Source: Pukyongia sp963768085 (GTDB taxonomy: Bacteria > Bacteroidota > Bacteroidia > Flavobacteriales > Flavobacteriaceae). From it: a stretch of 64,000 nucleotides of DNA. How positions within the stretch are numbered: the first letter of the stretch is position 1; every line of letters begins with the position of its first letter. Position numbers and translations under genes: made by a program. Positions 45,423-53,645 of this stretch are shown here, piece by piece. The notes below the pieces were generated by a model, which worked only from the letters and a program-made list of their open reading frames with translations, had not been told where the DNA came from and ran no database searches. The stretch lies in NCBI GenBank assembly GCA_963768085.1, contig CAVYGO010000003.1, positions 620,001-684,000 of the forward strand, read 5' to 3'.

Positions 45423-45779
45423 ATGAGCAGCATTCGATTAAAAAATATAAGGATATTTACTAACCACGGATGTCTTTCAGAAGAAGAAAAGATTGGAAGT
45501 GATTATCTGGTTAATCTTACGATAAAGGCCGATCTGTCGAAGGCGGCCGAGAGCGACCATTTGAAGGACACCGTCGACTATGTGCATCTTAATCGAATTG
45601 TAAAAGACCAAATGGCAATTCGTTCGAAACTGCTGGAACACGTAGGTCAGCGAATAATAGACAGCATTTTTAATGAGATCGCAATTGTGAATTACGTGAA
45701 AGTTAGGGTTTCAAAAATGAATCCACCTATTGGTGGTGATGTAGCAGAAGTAAGTGTCGCTATGTCTTCAAGCCGGTAA
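45423..45779 (+). CDS. folB: Dihydroneopterin aldolase
   Basis: A 118-residue enzyme of folate synthesis that splits dihydroneopterin into 6-hydroxymethyl-dihydropterin and glycolaldehyde. Visible are the N-terminal RLKNIRIFTNHG with the catalytic-region Glu following (SEEEKIG), DTVDYVHL and the C-terminal VRVSKMNPPIGG. The length fits the family. It is plus-strand and alone; tRNA-Cys follows 56 bases later with its own -7 box. Confidence 0.93.
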   Translation: MSSIRLKNIRIFTNHGCLSEEEKIGSDYLVNLTIKADLSKAAESDHLKDTVDYVHLNRIVKDQMAIRSKLLEHVGQRIIDSIFNEIAIVNYVKVRVSKMNPPIGGDVAEVSVAMSSSR

Positions 45780-45815
45780 ATTCAATTTTAATCTCTTTAT
45801 TTCAAGTTAATATTT

Positions 45816-45823
45816 TATATTTG
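45816..45823 (+). promoter_or_regulatory. -7 box for tRNA-Cys
   Basis: TATATTTG fits TAnnTTTG and lies 12 bases before the tRNA. A -33 TTG is not evident. Confidence 0.4.
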
Positions 45824-45835
45824 CCATCTGTAAAA

Positions 45836-45906
45836 GGCATCGTGGCCGAGTGGCTAGGCAGAGGTCTGCAAAACCTTGTACAGCGGTTCGAATCCGCTCG
45901 ATGCCT
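45836..45906 (+). tRNA. tRNA-Cys (anticodon GCA)
   Basis: A complete 71-base cloverleaf: the acceptor stem pairs GGCATCG (45836-45842) with CGATGCC (45899-45905) and the discriminator is T. The anticodon loop CTGCAAA has anticodon GCA, and the T arm GCGGTTCGAATCCGC is intact. CCA is not encoded. Confidence 0.95.
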
Positions 45907-45917
45907 CAAAAAAATAT

Positions 45918-45946
45918 AACCCTTCTTGAATCGAGAAGGGTTTTTT
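45918..45946 (+). terminator. Rho-independent terminator after tRNA-Cys
   Basis: AACCCTTCT/AGAAGGGTT stem with a 7-base loop and a T run at 45941-45946. It also reaches the stop of the convergent LysE-family gene. Confidence 0.8.
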
Positions 45947-46640
45947 ATTTCATGTTATTTTCAATGGGAGGCTTGACAGACGGGATTCTGTCCAGGCCTT
46001 TCTGAACTTCATCCGGGAAAATGCCTTCCACAAGAAGTAAAACGCCAAAACCAATTATTAAAATACTGATCCATTTCTTTGTTTTAAAAACAAACCTGGG
46101 CGTGAGGTGATTTTTCAATTTTTTAGCTAATGATATTTTAAGAAGGTCTGTAAGGAAAAAGCTAATTAGGACCGTCGCCAAAAACAATAATACACCTCGA
46201 TCGGAATTGGTAAAAGCATTCGCCATTATAATGGTGGCGATCCAGCCCGCCAGTACACCAAAATTTACAAAGTTTAGCAAAAACCCTTTCAGAAATAACC
46301 CTCCCAGGTCCTTCTTCACATTTACCGCATAATGCTCGCGAACAATTTTAATAAAAGACTTGGCTGTGCGGATATATGAGATTACACCGTAGGCAACTAA
46401 TATAACCCCTCCGAAGATTAGAAGGCCCGGGTCGTCCCTCACTTTTTCCAGGATCTTGCTCGTTCCATACAGGGCAATGACAATAAAGATTATGTCGGCA
46501 GTGATCGCCCCAAGATCGAAAAACAATCCAGCTTTAAACCCTTTAGTGATGCTGGTTTCAATAAGCGTAAAAAATACTGGCCCCACCATGAAAGCAAGTA
46601 TTACTCCGTAGAGTACCGCGTATAACAAACCATCGAACAT
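45945..46640 (-). CDS. LysE family amino-acid exporter
   Basis: About 231 residues from ATG 46640, with six hydrophobic helices. The N-terminal LYGVILAFMVGPVFFTLIETSITKGFKAG contains the G-P-V/x-F motif typical of LysE/RhtB transporters. It probably exports an amino acid or related metabolite across the inner membrane. A five-residue upstream ATG at 46655 is possible but the shorter start is preferred. The promoter is not evident. The gene is convergent to tRNA-Cys. Confidence 0.85.
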   Translation of the reverse strand: MFDGLLYAVLYGVILAFMVGPVFFTLIETSITKGFKAGLFFDLGAITADIIFIVIALYGTSKILEKVRDDPGLLIFGGVILVAYGVISYIRTAKSFIKIVREHYAVNVKKDLGGLFLKGFLLNFVNFGVLAGWIATIIMANAFTNSDRGVLLFLATVLISFFLTDLLKISLAKKLKNHLTPRFVFKTKKWISILIIGFGVLLLVEGIFPDEVQKGLDRIPSVKPPIENNMK

Positions 46641-46698
46641 GGTGTAAAAATACAAATTTGTTTACTCTTGTCCGACGGTTAGATTCAGTAATTCAGTA

Positions 46699-47373
46699 TT
46701 AGTTCACTATGTTGATTCTTCCTCCGGCGATACTCTTTTGGTCGACTTTATTAGGATTGCCATAAACCACGACATCTCCTCCCGCAGTCACTCTTATTTT
46801 TACTTTTTCACTGGCATAGACCTCCGCCTCTCCGGCAGCTGTAATAACTATTTTAGTGTCCTCCGTACGAAGTTCGCGACCCTCGAAGATACCTCCTGTA
46901 TTCAGTGTAATTTCCTGGCTTTTTGAAATTCCGGAAGCTTTCACTATGCCGCCGGTCAAAGCCCTGATCTTGGTATGATCAGTATTCAAGCCAACTTTTA
47001 TTCTACCTCCTTCTTGAGAGCGCAGTTCGATAGTATTCTGATCTATGGTCTCATTGGATACAATATGAGATCCTTCATTGGCGTCAATAACATCTATGCT
47101 GGTAAAAAACACTTCTACAAAAGTGTCGTTACCATCGAATCTTTCCTCCAGCTCCATTCTTATTTTTAGTATTCCATTATTGTTTATAACCTTTACGTTT
47201 TCCGTGTTTTTACCTTTGATAACAACCTTGTTCTCATCGCTTTGAATAAGGTTTACTTCAATTAAATCGAATACTTTAAGTGTATTAAAATCCCCGGTGT
47301 CCCGATTTAAAGTCTCTTGGGCGTGGGTGGAAAATATAGTAGCGAATATTAGAATCAATAAAATATTTTTCAT
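46699..47373 (-). CDS. GIN-domain (DUF2807) exported protein
   Basis: A 224-residue protein with a signal peptide (ILLILIFATIFSTHAQ) followed by a single head/GIN auto-transporter-type adhesin domain. That domain is built of repeating short strands (IELRSQEGGRIKVGL, ITLNTGGIFEG, IRVTAGGDVVVYG). Such beta-helical domains are frequent in secreted or outer-membrane Bacteroidetes proteins; the ligand is unknown. It ends in NIVN without an obvious sorting signal. No operon partner is clear. Confidence 0.85.
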   Translation of the reverse strand: MKNILLILIFATIFSTHAQETLNRDTGDFNTLKVFDLIEVNLIQSDENKVVIKGKNTENVKVINNNGILKIRMELEERFDGNDTFVEVFFTSIDVIDANEGSHIVSNETIDQNTIELRSQEGGRIKVGLNTDHTKIRALTGGIVKASGISKSQEITLNTGGIFEGRELRTEDTKIVITAAGEAEVYASEKVKIRVTAGGDVVVYGNPNKVDQKSIAGGRINIVN

Positions 47374-47430
47374 TATTATTTTCTTTAGTAAGGTTTCTGT
47401 AAAGATGATCCGGAGGGTGAAATGTTACAG

Positions 47431-49641
47431 TTACTTTTCAATTTCTTCTCGGTGGCCCAACATCAGGAAGTCAAGGTGTTTTTTTACCAAGTCAGCATTC
47501 TTCACTTTGACGTACACTTCATCGCCTAATTGATAGGCATTATGAGTACGATCGCCGATGGCCGCAAACTCATCCCGGTCGAACCTGTAATGATCATCTT
47601 TTAGGTCCTGAAGCCTAACCATTCCTTCGCATTTATTGGATATGATCTCCACATAAATCCCCCATTCCGTCACGCCTGAAATTACTCCAAGAAAATCCTG
47701 ATCCTGGTGGCCCATCATGTACTTAACCTGCATATATTTAATGCTATTCCGTTCCGCAGATGAGGCTAAATATTCCATGTCGCTCGAATGACCGCATTTT
47801 TCCTCATAAGTTTCTTGCCGGGCCGATGGCTTACCATCCAGGTAGTGCTGTAATAGCCGATGCACCATCACATCCGGATATCTTCGGATGGGAGATGTAA
47901 AGTGCGTGTAATGATCGAAAGCCAGTCCATAATGACCAATATTGTTTGTTGTATATACTGCTTTGCTCATACTGCGGATTGCCAGGGTGTCAACCATATT
48001 TTGTTCTTTTTTCCCATGTACATCTTCCAATAACTTGTTTAATGACGCTGCCGTACTCTGACGGTCCCTTGTGTTTAGTTTATAACCAAAGCGCTTAACG
48101 ATATTTTCCAGTTGAGCTATTTTTTCGTCATCCGGTTCATCATGTACGCGGTATATAAAGGTGTTTTTATCCTTTTGCTTCCCGATGAATTCCGCAACAC
48201 TTCTGTTGGCGAGCAGCATAAATTCTTCGATCAGCTTGTTCGAGTCCTTACTCTCTTTAAAATAAACACCTTCAGGTTCATTATGTTCATCCAGCTTAAA
48301 CTTAACTTCAACTTTGTCGAACGATATTGCGCCTTGATGCATTCTTTTCTTCCGAAGGATCTTAGATAATCTATTCATTTCCAGGACTGCTTCTGCGATA
48401 TTCTTATCGACTGTATATTTCTTTCCCGAAAGGGATATGTCCGCAGGAATCTCGTGAGCTTGCGTATTTGGATTTTCAATCACATGTTGCGCCTCCTCAT
48501 AAGCAAACCTGGCATCACTATACGTAACAGTTCTGCCAAACCACTTTTTTAAAACTTCAGCCTTATTATTTATCTCAAAAACAGCAGAGAAGGTGTATTT
48601 CTCTTCATTAGGTCGAAGCGAACATGCATTGTTCGATAATACTTCCGGAAGCATTGGTACTACTCTGTCAACCAGATACACAGAGGTAGCTCTTTCATAT
48701 GCCTCATCATCCAGTATGGTGCCCGGTTTCACATAATGAGAGACATCGGCGATGTGTATCCCTATTTCATAATTACCATTCTCAAGTCTTTTAAATGACA
48801 GGGCGTCGTCGAAATCTTTAGCGTCTTTTGGGTCTATGGTGAATGTTAGGGTGTCACGCATATCCCTTCTTTTCTTTATTTCCGAAACATGTATAGAAGT
48901 ATCAAGAGAATTTGCATAGGATTCTACTTCCTCTGGAAATTCATAAGGCAGACCATATTGTGCCAGAATGGAATGAATTTCTGTATGATGTTCCCCTGGT
49001 TTCCCCAACACTTTTATCACTGTGCCTACTGGTGACTCGGAATGTTCCTCCCAGCCTTCGATCTTTACAAGTACTTTATCTCCATTTTCAGCTTTGTGTA
49101 TCTTACTTTTGGGAATAAAAATATCCGTATACATATTATACCCGGAGGTCTCTACAAAAGCAAACTTCTCTGAAACCTGGATTGTACCAACAAATTCTGT
49201 TCGCTTTCTTTGCAATATCTTGGATACTTCTCCTTCTAATTTTCCACTCCTTTTGCGATTGAAAACATATACTTCTACCGTATCTCCATTCAAGGCTTTA
49301 TTAAGATGTTTATTTTTAATAAAAATATCATCTTCCAGGCCTTCAACAACCACGTATCCTTCTCCCCGGCTGGTTAGATCCATTACACCCGAATGATAAT
49401 TTACAGATGGCGTTATGGTATATTTTCCTCGTTCTATCTCCTGAATAGACCCTTTAGATTGCAGTTCTTTGAGTTTTTTCACTATCTGATTCCTGCTACT
49501 AGGATCGTCAAGACCTAATTTAGATGCAATCTGCTTATAATTATAGGGTTGGGAATTATTCTGGCGAAGGATCTTTAATATGCTTTCGGTAAGATTTTCA
49601 ATTCGTTGTTTATTCTTTCTTCTTTTCTTTCTCTTTTGCAT
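47431..49641 (-). CDS. rnr: Ribonuclease R
   Basis: A processive 3'-5' exoribonuclease of 736 residues. A basic winged-helix N-terminus (residues 1-70) is followed by cold-shock OB domains, an RNB catalytic domain with the acidic motif DPKDAKDFDDAL near 272-283, and a C-terminal S1 domain (about 650-730). It degrades structured RNA and takes part in rRNA/mRNA quality control. ATG start at 49641. It is divergent from the DUF2007 gene. Confidence 0.95.
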   Translation of the reverse strand: MQKRKKRRKNKQRIENLTESILKILRQNNSQPYNYKQIASKLGLDDPSSRNQIVKKLKELQSKGSIQEIERGKYTITPSVNYHSGVMDLTSRGEGYVVVEGLEDDIFIKNKHLNKALNGDTVEVYVFNRKRSGKLEGEVSKILQRKRTEFVGTIQVSEKFAFVETSGYNMYTDIFIPKSKIHKAENGDKVLVKIEGWEEHSESPVGTVIKVLGKPGEHHTEIHSILAQYGLPYEFPEEVESYANSLDTSIHVSEIKKRRDMRDTLTFTIDPKDAKDFDDALSFKRLENGNYEIGIHIADVSHYVKPGTILDDEAYERATSVYLVDRVVPMLPEVLSNNACSLRPNEEKYTFSAVFEINNKAEVLKKWFGRTVTYSDARFAYEEAQHVIENPNTQAHEIPADISLSGKKYTVDKNIAEAVLEMNRLSKILRKKRMHQGAISFDKVEVKFKLDEHNEPEGVYFKESKDSNKLIEEFMLLANRSVAEFIGKQKDKNTFIYRVHDEPDDEKIAQLENIVKRFGYKLNTRDRQSTAASLNKLLEDVHGKKEQNMVDTLAIRSMSKAVYTTNNIGHYGLAFDHYTHFTSPIRRYPDVMVHRLLQHYLDGKPSARQETYEEKCGHSSDMEYLASSAERNSIKYMQVKYMMGHQDQDFLGVISGVTEWGIYVEIISNKCEGMVRLQDLKDDHYRFDRDEFAAIGDRTHNAYQLGDEVYVKVKNADLVKKHLDFLMLGHREEIEK

Positions 49642-49728
49642 TGTTCATTTTATCTGGTGTAAAAGTACGCTTTATATGATAATCGGTATTAGAATTAAAC
49701 AAAGATTTAATACATTAGTAATATCACA

Positions 49729-49968
49729 ATGGAACAGTTTAAAACCATAGCAATATTCACTTATCCCAGCGATTACGCGGTACTTCGCCTTTTATTGGAG
49801 CACCATGAGATACGACACATATTTCAAAATGAAACCATGATTAGTGTTTTACCGTTTCATAGCAATGCTATTGGGGGAATCCGACTTAAAGTTCATCTAG
49901 AAGATATACCAAAGGCTAAAGAGATCATTGAGAACCTAAATAATTCTGCACACCTCAAAATAGTTTAA
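49729..49968 (+). CDS. DUF2007 family small protein
   Basis: A 79-residue soluble protein of the DUF2007 (putative signal-transducing) family: FKTIAIFTYPSDYAVLRLLLEHHEI with the ferredoxin-like pattern, then GGIRLKVHLEDIPKAKEIIE. Its biochemical role is unknown. It is preceded by an AT-rich promoter region and followed by the long gene-free stretch. No cysteines or metal motifs. Confidence 0.85.
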   Translation: MEQFKTIAIFTYPSDYAVLRLLLEHHEIRHIFQNETMISVLPFHSNAIGGIRLKVHLEDIPKAKEIIENLNNSAHLKIV

Positions 49969-50502
49969 ACTTTTCAACAATCTAAATCACATTATTATTC
50001 TTTTATTAAAATTAAAAATTAAAAATGATGATGATTATGGCTTGTTAATTTCATCAATAAGTTTATGGATTATTATTTTGATTTTAGGTTATCCCTTTTT
50101 ATCTATCAGTTTTAAACATCTACTTCACAACCCTATGTATTGAAAAACAACATATTTAGATTTAAGTTAACAATAGCTAATAAGATACACACACAGTTAA
50201 TATTAATAAAAATATGAGAAAGAATTGTTTGAAAGTTGTATTTGACGTTTAACAACATACTTAAAAATAGAGTTAAAAATATTTGCGGATCCCGGTATTA
50301 ATTACATATGAAAAACTAATCCAAACTAACAAACATTTTTCTATAAATCGAACGTACATATATGAACAGGGTTATCAACTAAAATTATTTAAAACCTTTA
50401 TAACATATATTTGAAATTGTTAAAAACTGTGGCATTGATAATTACAGGAGTGAATCTATGGTGTATTGGAATTAGTATCTTTGTAAAAAGCAATATTTAA
50501 TT
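49969..50502. other. AT-rich gene-free stretch, possible oriC
   Basis: About 530 bases without a credible gene, visibly richer in A and T than the flanks. It contains TTATCAACT (50372-50380) and TTATCCCTT (50089-50097), distant from the DnaA-box consensus TTATCCACA, plus CATTGATAA (50433-50441), whose complement starts TTATC. Its position near mnmG's parS-like sites and rnpA fits an origin, but the boxes are weak. It could merely be a long leader or promoter region of rpiB. Confidence 0.35.
50476..50483 (+). promoter_or_regulatory. -7 box for rpiB
   Basis: TATCTTTG, a TAnnTTTG match, 19 bases before the rpiB ATG. No -33 TTG at the standard distance. Confidence 0.5.
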
Positions 50503-50934
50503 ATGAAAATCGCTATAGGAAACGATCACGCCGGCACGGGCTATAAAAACCAAATTATAAACTACCTGGAGAGTGAGGGATACTCCGTGCAGAATTTTGG
50601 AACCAACTCTAATGATAGTGTGGATTATCCAGATTTCATTCATCCAGTTGCAGAAGCTGTCTCTGAAAACAATGTTGATTTTGGGATCATTGTTTGTGGT
50701 AGTGGGAATGGCGCTTCGATGACGGCCAACAAACACCAAAAAGTGCGTTCTGCGTTGTGTTGGACTAAAGAAATTGCAGCCCTGGCCAGAGAGCATAATG
50801 ACGCAAACATATTGAGTATTCCTGCACGATTTACAAGCGAGCCTCAAGCTGTAGAAATGGTCAAAACTTTTCTTGAAACTCCTTTTCAGGGGGGCCGACA
50901 CCAACGACGTGTAGATAAGATCGCCTGCGTATAA
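50503..50934 (+). CDS. rpiB: Ribose-5-phosphate isomerase B
   Basis: A 143-residue enzyme of the pentose phosphate pathway interconverting ribose-5-phosphate and ribulose-5-phosphate. GNDHAGTGYKNQI begins the active site, and C65 in IIVCGSGNGASMTANK is the catalytic cysteine. The phosphate-binding NKHQKVRSALC follows. The gene is 10 bases before the CDF exporter gene and likely co-transcribed with it. An allose-phosphate isomerase role cannot be excluded from sequence alone. Confidence 0.93.
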   Translation: MKIAIGNDHAGTGYKNQIINYLESEGYSVQNFGTNSNDSVDYPDFIHPVAEAVSENNVDFGIIVCGSGNGASMTANKHQKVRSALCWTKEIAALAREHNDANILSIPARFTSEPQAVEMVKTFLETPFQGGRHQRRVDKIACV

Positions 50935-50943
50935 TTCTTTGCT

Positions 50944-51861
50944 ATGGGACACAATCATTCACATCACCATCATCACAACCACAATGATGTGAAAGGAAGA
51001 AACCTTCTGATTTCTATAGTGCTTAACCTGGTCATCACTATTGCACAGGTTATTGGTGGAATTCTATCCGGAAGCCTTTCGTTAATTAGCGATGCTCTTC
51101 ACAATTTCAGCGATGTAATTTCATTGATTATTAGTTATGCTGCTAATAAATATGCTAAAAAGAAGGCGTCTTTCAATAAAACTTTCGGCTATAAACGAGC
51201 CGAGATCATCGCAGCTTTTGTCAACGCCGCAACGCTGCTTGTTGTTGCCGTGTATCTTATCTATGAAGCCATTTTACGTTTTTTCAATCCTCAGGAAATA
51301 GAAAGCGAATTGGTTATTTGGCTGGCCCTTTTAGGTATAATTGTGAACGGACTCAGTGTTTTGTTGCTTCGGAAGAGCTCCAGGGTAAATATGAATATGC
51401 GGTCGGCATACCTTCACTTGTTCACAGACATGTCTGCGTCTATAGCGGTACTCGCGGGAGGATTGCTTATGAAATATTTCGGATGGTTTTGGGTGGACAG
51501 CGTATTAACAGTGCTTATTGCGATGTATCTTATTGTTATGGGCTACGACCTGTTGCGAAGCTCTTTCCGTGTATTAATGTTATTTACGCCAGAAGATGTA
51601 GATATGGATAAACTTCGATCCGCTATTTCAGCTCACCCCGAAATTAAAAACGTACATCATATTCATATTTGGCAGCTTAATGAAAGAGAGAATCATCTTG
51701 AAGCTCATATTGATTTCCACAGCAACATAACCCTATCCCAGTTTGATGCAATCCTGGAGGGCGTTGAACGTATTTTACACGACGAGTTTGGTATAAATCA
51801 TGTAAACATTCAGCCCGAATACCAGAAAGATGACGCTAAAGAAATTATCGTTCAAGACTAA
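50944..51861 (+). CDS. Cation diffusion facilitator (CDF) metal exporter
   Basis: A 305-residue exporter with a His-rich N-terminus (GHNHSHHHHHNHN, residues 2-14), six hydrophobic helices and a C-terminal cytoplasmic ferredoxin-like domain. The DALHNFSDVISL segment in helix 2 and LFTDMSASIAVL in helix 5 hold the metal-site acidic and His residues, which suggests Zn2+ or a similar divalent metal in exchange for protons. It is the middle gene of a three-gene plus-strand set. The His-rich tail probably binds metal. Confidence 0.92.
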   Translation: MGHNHSHHHHHNHNDVKGRNLLISIVLNLVITIAQVIGGILSGSLSLISDALHNFSDVISLIISYAANKYAKKKASFNKTFGYKRAEIIAAFVNAATLLVVAVYLIYEAILRFFNPQEIESELVIWLALLGIIVNGLSVLLLRKSSRVNMNMRSAYLHLFTDMSASIAVLAGGLLMKYFGWFWVDSVLTVLIAMYLIVMGYDLLRSSFRVLMLFTPEDVDMDKLRSAISAHPEIKNVHHIHIWQLNERENHLEAHIDFHSNITLSQFDAILEGVERILHDEFGINHVNIQPEYQKDDAKEIIVQD

Positions 51862-51864
51862 TGT

Positions 51865-52311
51865 ATGGACATAGTTGTTAAAAACTTCGATTCATTATCT
51901 CTAAAAGAGCTATACGCCCTGCTTCAATTACGAAGTGAGGTATTTGTGGTTGAACAGGATTGTGTTTACCAGGATATCGACGGAAAAGACGAAATGGCCC
52001 TTCATGTACTGGGCTATACAAATGGCACACTCGCGGCGTACACCAGGTGCTTTGCTCCGGGAATTTATTTTGAAGAAGCCGCCATTGGAAGGGTAGTGGT
52101 TTCTAAACCCTTCAGAGGTAAAGATTGGGGACATCGAATCATGGTTGCGTCACTTGAAGCAATTTTCGACTCCTACGGAAATCAATCCGTAAAACTATCC
52201 GCACAAACTTATCTCGTAGATTTTTATGAAACCCATGGTTTCGAACCTACGGGACCAGAATATCTTGAGGACGGTATTCCACATATTGCTATGATGAAAA
52301 TGTTGGACTAA
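51865..52311 (+). CDS. GNAT family acetyltransferase, ElaA-like
   Basis: A 148-residue GNAT protein. The motif A region is IGRVVVSKPFRGKDWGHRIM (acetyl-CoA pyrophosphate-binding R-G-x-G-H form), and the start FDSLSLKELYALLQLRSEVFVVEQDCVYQDIDGKDE is the ElaA signature. The acceptor is unknown. The ATG at 51865 is four bases after the CDF exporter's last base, so the two are likely coupled. It ends a small plus-strand cluster. Confidence 0.88.
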   Translation: MDIVVKNFDSLSLKELYALLQLRSEVFVVEQDCVYQDIDGKDEMALHVLGYTNGTLAAYTRCFAPGIYFEEAAIGRVVVSKPFRGKDWGHRIMVASLEAIFDSYGNQSVKLSAQTYLVDFYETHGFEPTGPEYLEDGIPHIAMMKMLD

Positions 52312-52388
52312 ACCAGTACAATCAAATTTATTTGAAGTCTGAAAAAACAAGCCGGTACTTCACGAGCCCTTAAAATATCAACCCTTGA

Positions 52389-52760
52389 TTATAGCTTAAT
52401 TAGATTTTTTTCGAGGTTTAGATCCGAAAGCATGTCGTTCGTGAACTTGTAATGACCTTTTCTGGTTATGATTTTGAATCGGTGGTTTTTCATTCTGCTG
52501 AGAACATCAAGAAAACGCCATTTAGACTTAAGCAGGTTAGGCTGATCGCTCTTTAGGCTTATTTCGAAATAATGCTTAATGCCTGCGCGTTCCGCAACAA
52601 TATCTGGCGTGACGCTTTCTTCACTATCTCTCTTTAAGTAACTTTTGGGCTTTTCAAAGCCGTCAACATCGGCCTTGATGTTTTCAAATCCTTTATTCTC
52701 AAGATAAGCCACAGACTTAAGAAGCATCTCTTCATTTTCTTGTTTTTCTAAGTGTATCAT
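52389..52760 (-). CDS. Hypothetical protein, possible PD-(D/E)xK-like fold
   Basis: About 123 residues from ATG 52760 (MIHLEKQENEEML). I recognise no family with certainty. The segment TPDIVAERAGIKHYFEISLK has a P-D followed by a beta-strand with Glu and Lys, reminiscent of the restriction-like nuclease core, but the spacing is not canonical. It has no signal peptide or membrane helix. A run of A residues lies upstream (about 52776-52784). It is a lone minus-strand gene beside a desaturase gene. Confidence 0.5.
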   Translation of the reverse strand: MIHLEKQENEEMLLKSVAYLENKGFENIKADVDGFEKPKSYLKRDSEESVTPDIVAERAGIKHYFEISLKSDQPNLLKSKWRFLDVLSRMKNHRFKIITRKGHYKFTNDMLSDLNLEKNLIKL

Positions 52761-52817
52761 AACTAATAGTATACGAAAAAAAAAGGCGGAATGCAATTAA
52801 AGTTTTGTTAAGGCCAT

Positions 52818-53639
52818 CTATCTCCTGAGTTTGCTAACCGTCTTGTCGAAAGGAATGCCTAGCTGAACTGCGATATTCTCATCGTCACGATGATCGGCCA
52901 CATCGATCCCGTAATGTATTGCCTTAACATCCCCATAAACGAATGTACCGAATATCCGGTCCCATATGGATAATATATTACCATAGTTGCTGTCCGTCCA
53001 CGGCAGTTGATAATGATGATGAAATTTATGCATATTGGGAGTCACGATCAGGTAACTTAATCCTTTATCCAGCCATAAAGGTAATGCCATATTAGCGTGT
53101 GTAAAGTAGGTGAACAGAACACTTATTATTCGGTAAAAGAAATAAAAAGAAATAGGCATTCCCATTATAACCACAGCGCCTAAAGCAAATAATTCACGGA
53201 TTATAAAATCGAAGGGATGATGCCGAGTTCCTGTGGTAACATCCACATGCTTGTCACTGTGATGCACTATATGAAGCCGCCACATAGCAGGGACCTTGTG
53301 CAATAGAAAATGGACGGTATATTGAGCTATAAGATCCAGCACCATAACAGAAAGCAACAGTTCAAACCAGATTGGGGCCTCAATCTGGTGAAGCAAGCCA
53401 AAATGGGTTTCTCTAAGCCAAACAAATATACCTGCTGTTGCTATCCCGAAAACAGCATTGATGATCATTACAAAGAACAATAAGACCAGGTTTACCCTGG
53501 CGTGTTTCCATTTACGGTATTTAAATTTTATAAGGCTGTAATTTCCTTCCAGGATCCAGAAAAAAGCGAGAAGGGCAAAGATCCAGCCGGCCTTCATCCA
53601 GATCGGCATATTTTCAAAAAAATCTAAAAACGCCTGCAT
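52818..53639 (-). CDS. Sterol desaturase/fatty acid hydroxylase family protein
   Basis: A 273-residue membrane di-iron protein. Four or more hydrophobic helices carry the histidine clusters HFLLHK, HIVHHSDKH and HKFHHH that hold two irons. It probably hydroxylates or desaturates a lipid using O2 and a reductant. The substrate (sterol-like, carotenoid or fatty acid) cannot be inferred. It is transcribed with, and six bases from, the S41 protease gene. Confidence 0.88.
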   Translation of the reverse strand: MQAFLDFFENMPIWMKAGWIFALLAFFWILEGNYSLIKFKYRKWKHARVNLVLLFFVMIINAVFGIATAGIFVWLRETHFGLLHQIEAPIWFELLLSVMVLDLIAQYTVHFLLHKVPAMWRLHIVHHSDKHVDVTTGTRHHPFDFIIRELFALGAVVIMGMPISFYFFYRIISVLFTYFTHANMALPLWLDKGLSYLIVTPNMHKFHHHYQLPWTDSNYGNILSIWDRIFGTFVYGDVKAIHYGIDVADHRDDENIAVQLGIPFDKTVSKLRR

Positions 53640-53645
53640 TTGAAA

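Noticed and set aside
50025..50048. Seven-codon frame MMMIMAC in the AT-rich stretch as a leader peptide
   Set aside because: Too short, no conserved regulatory residues and far from the rpiB start.
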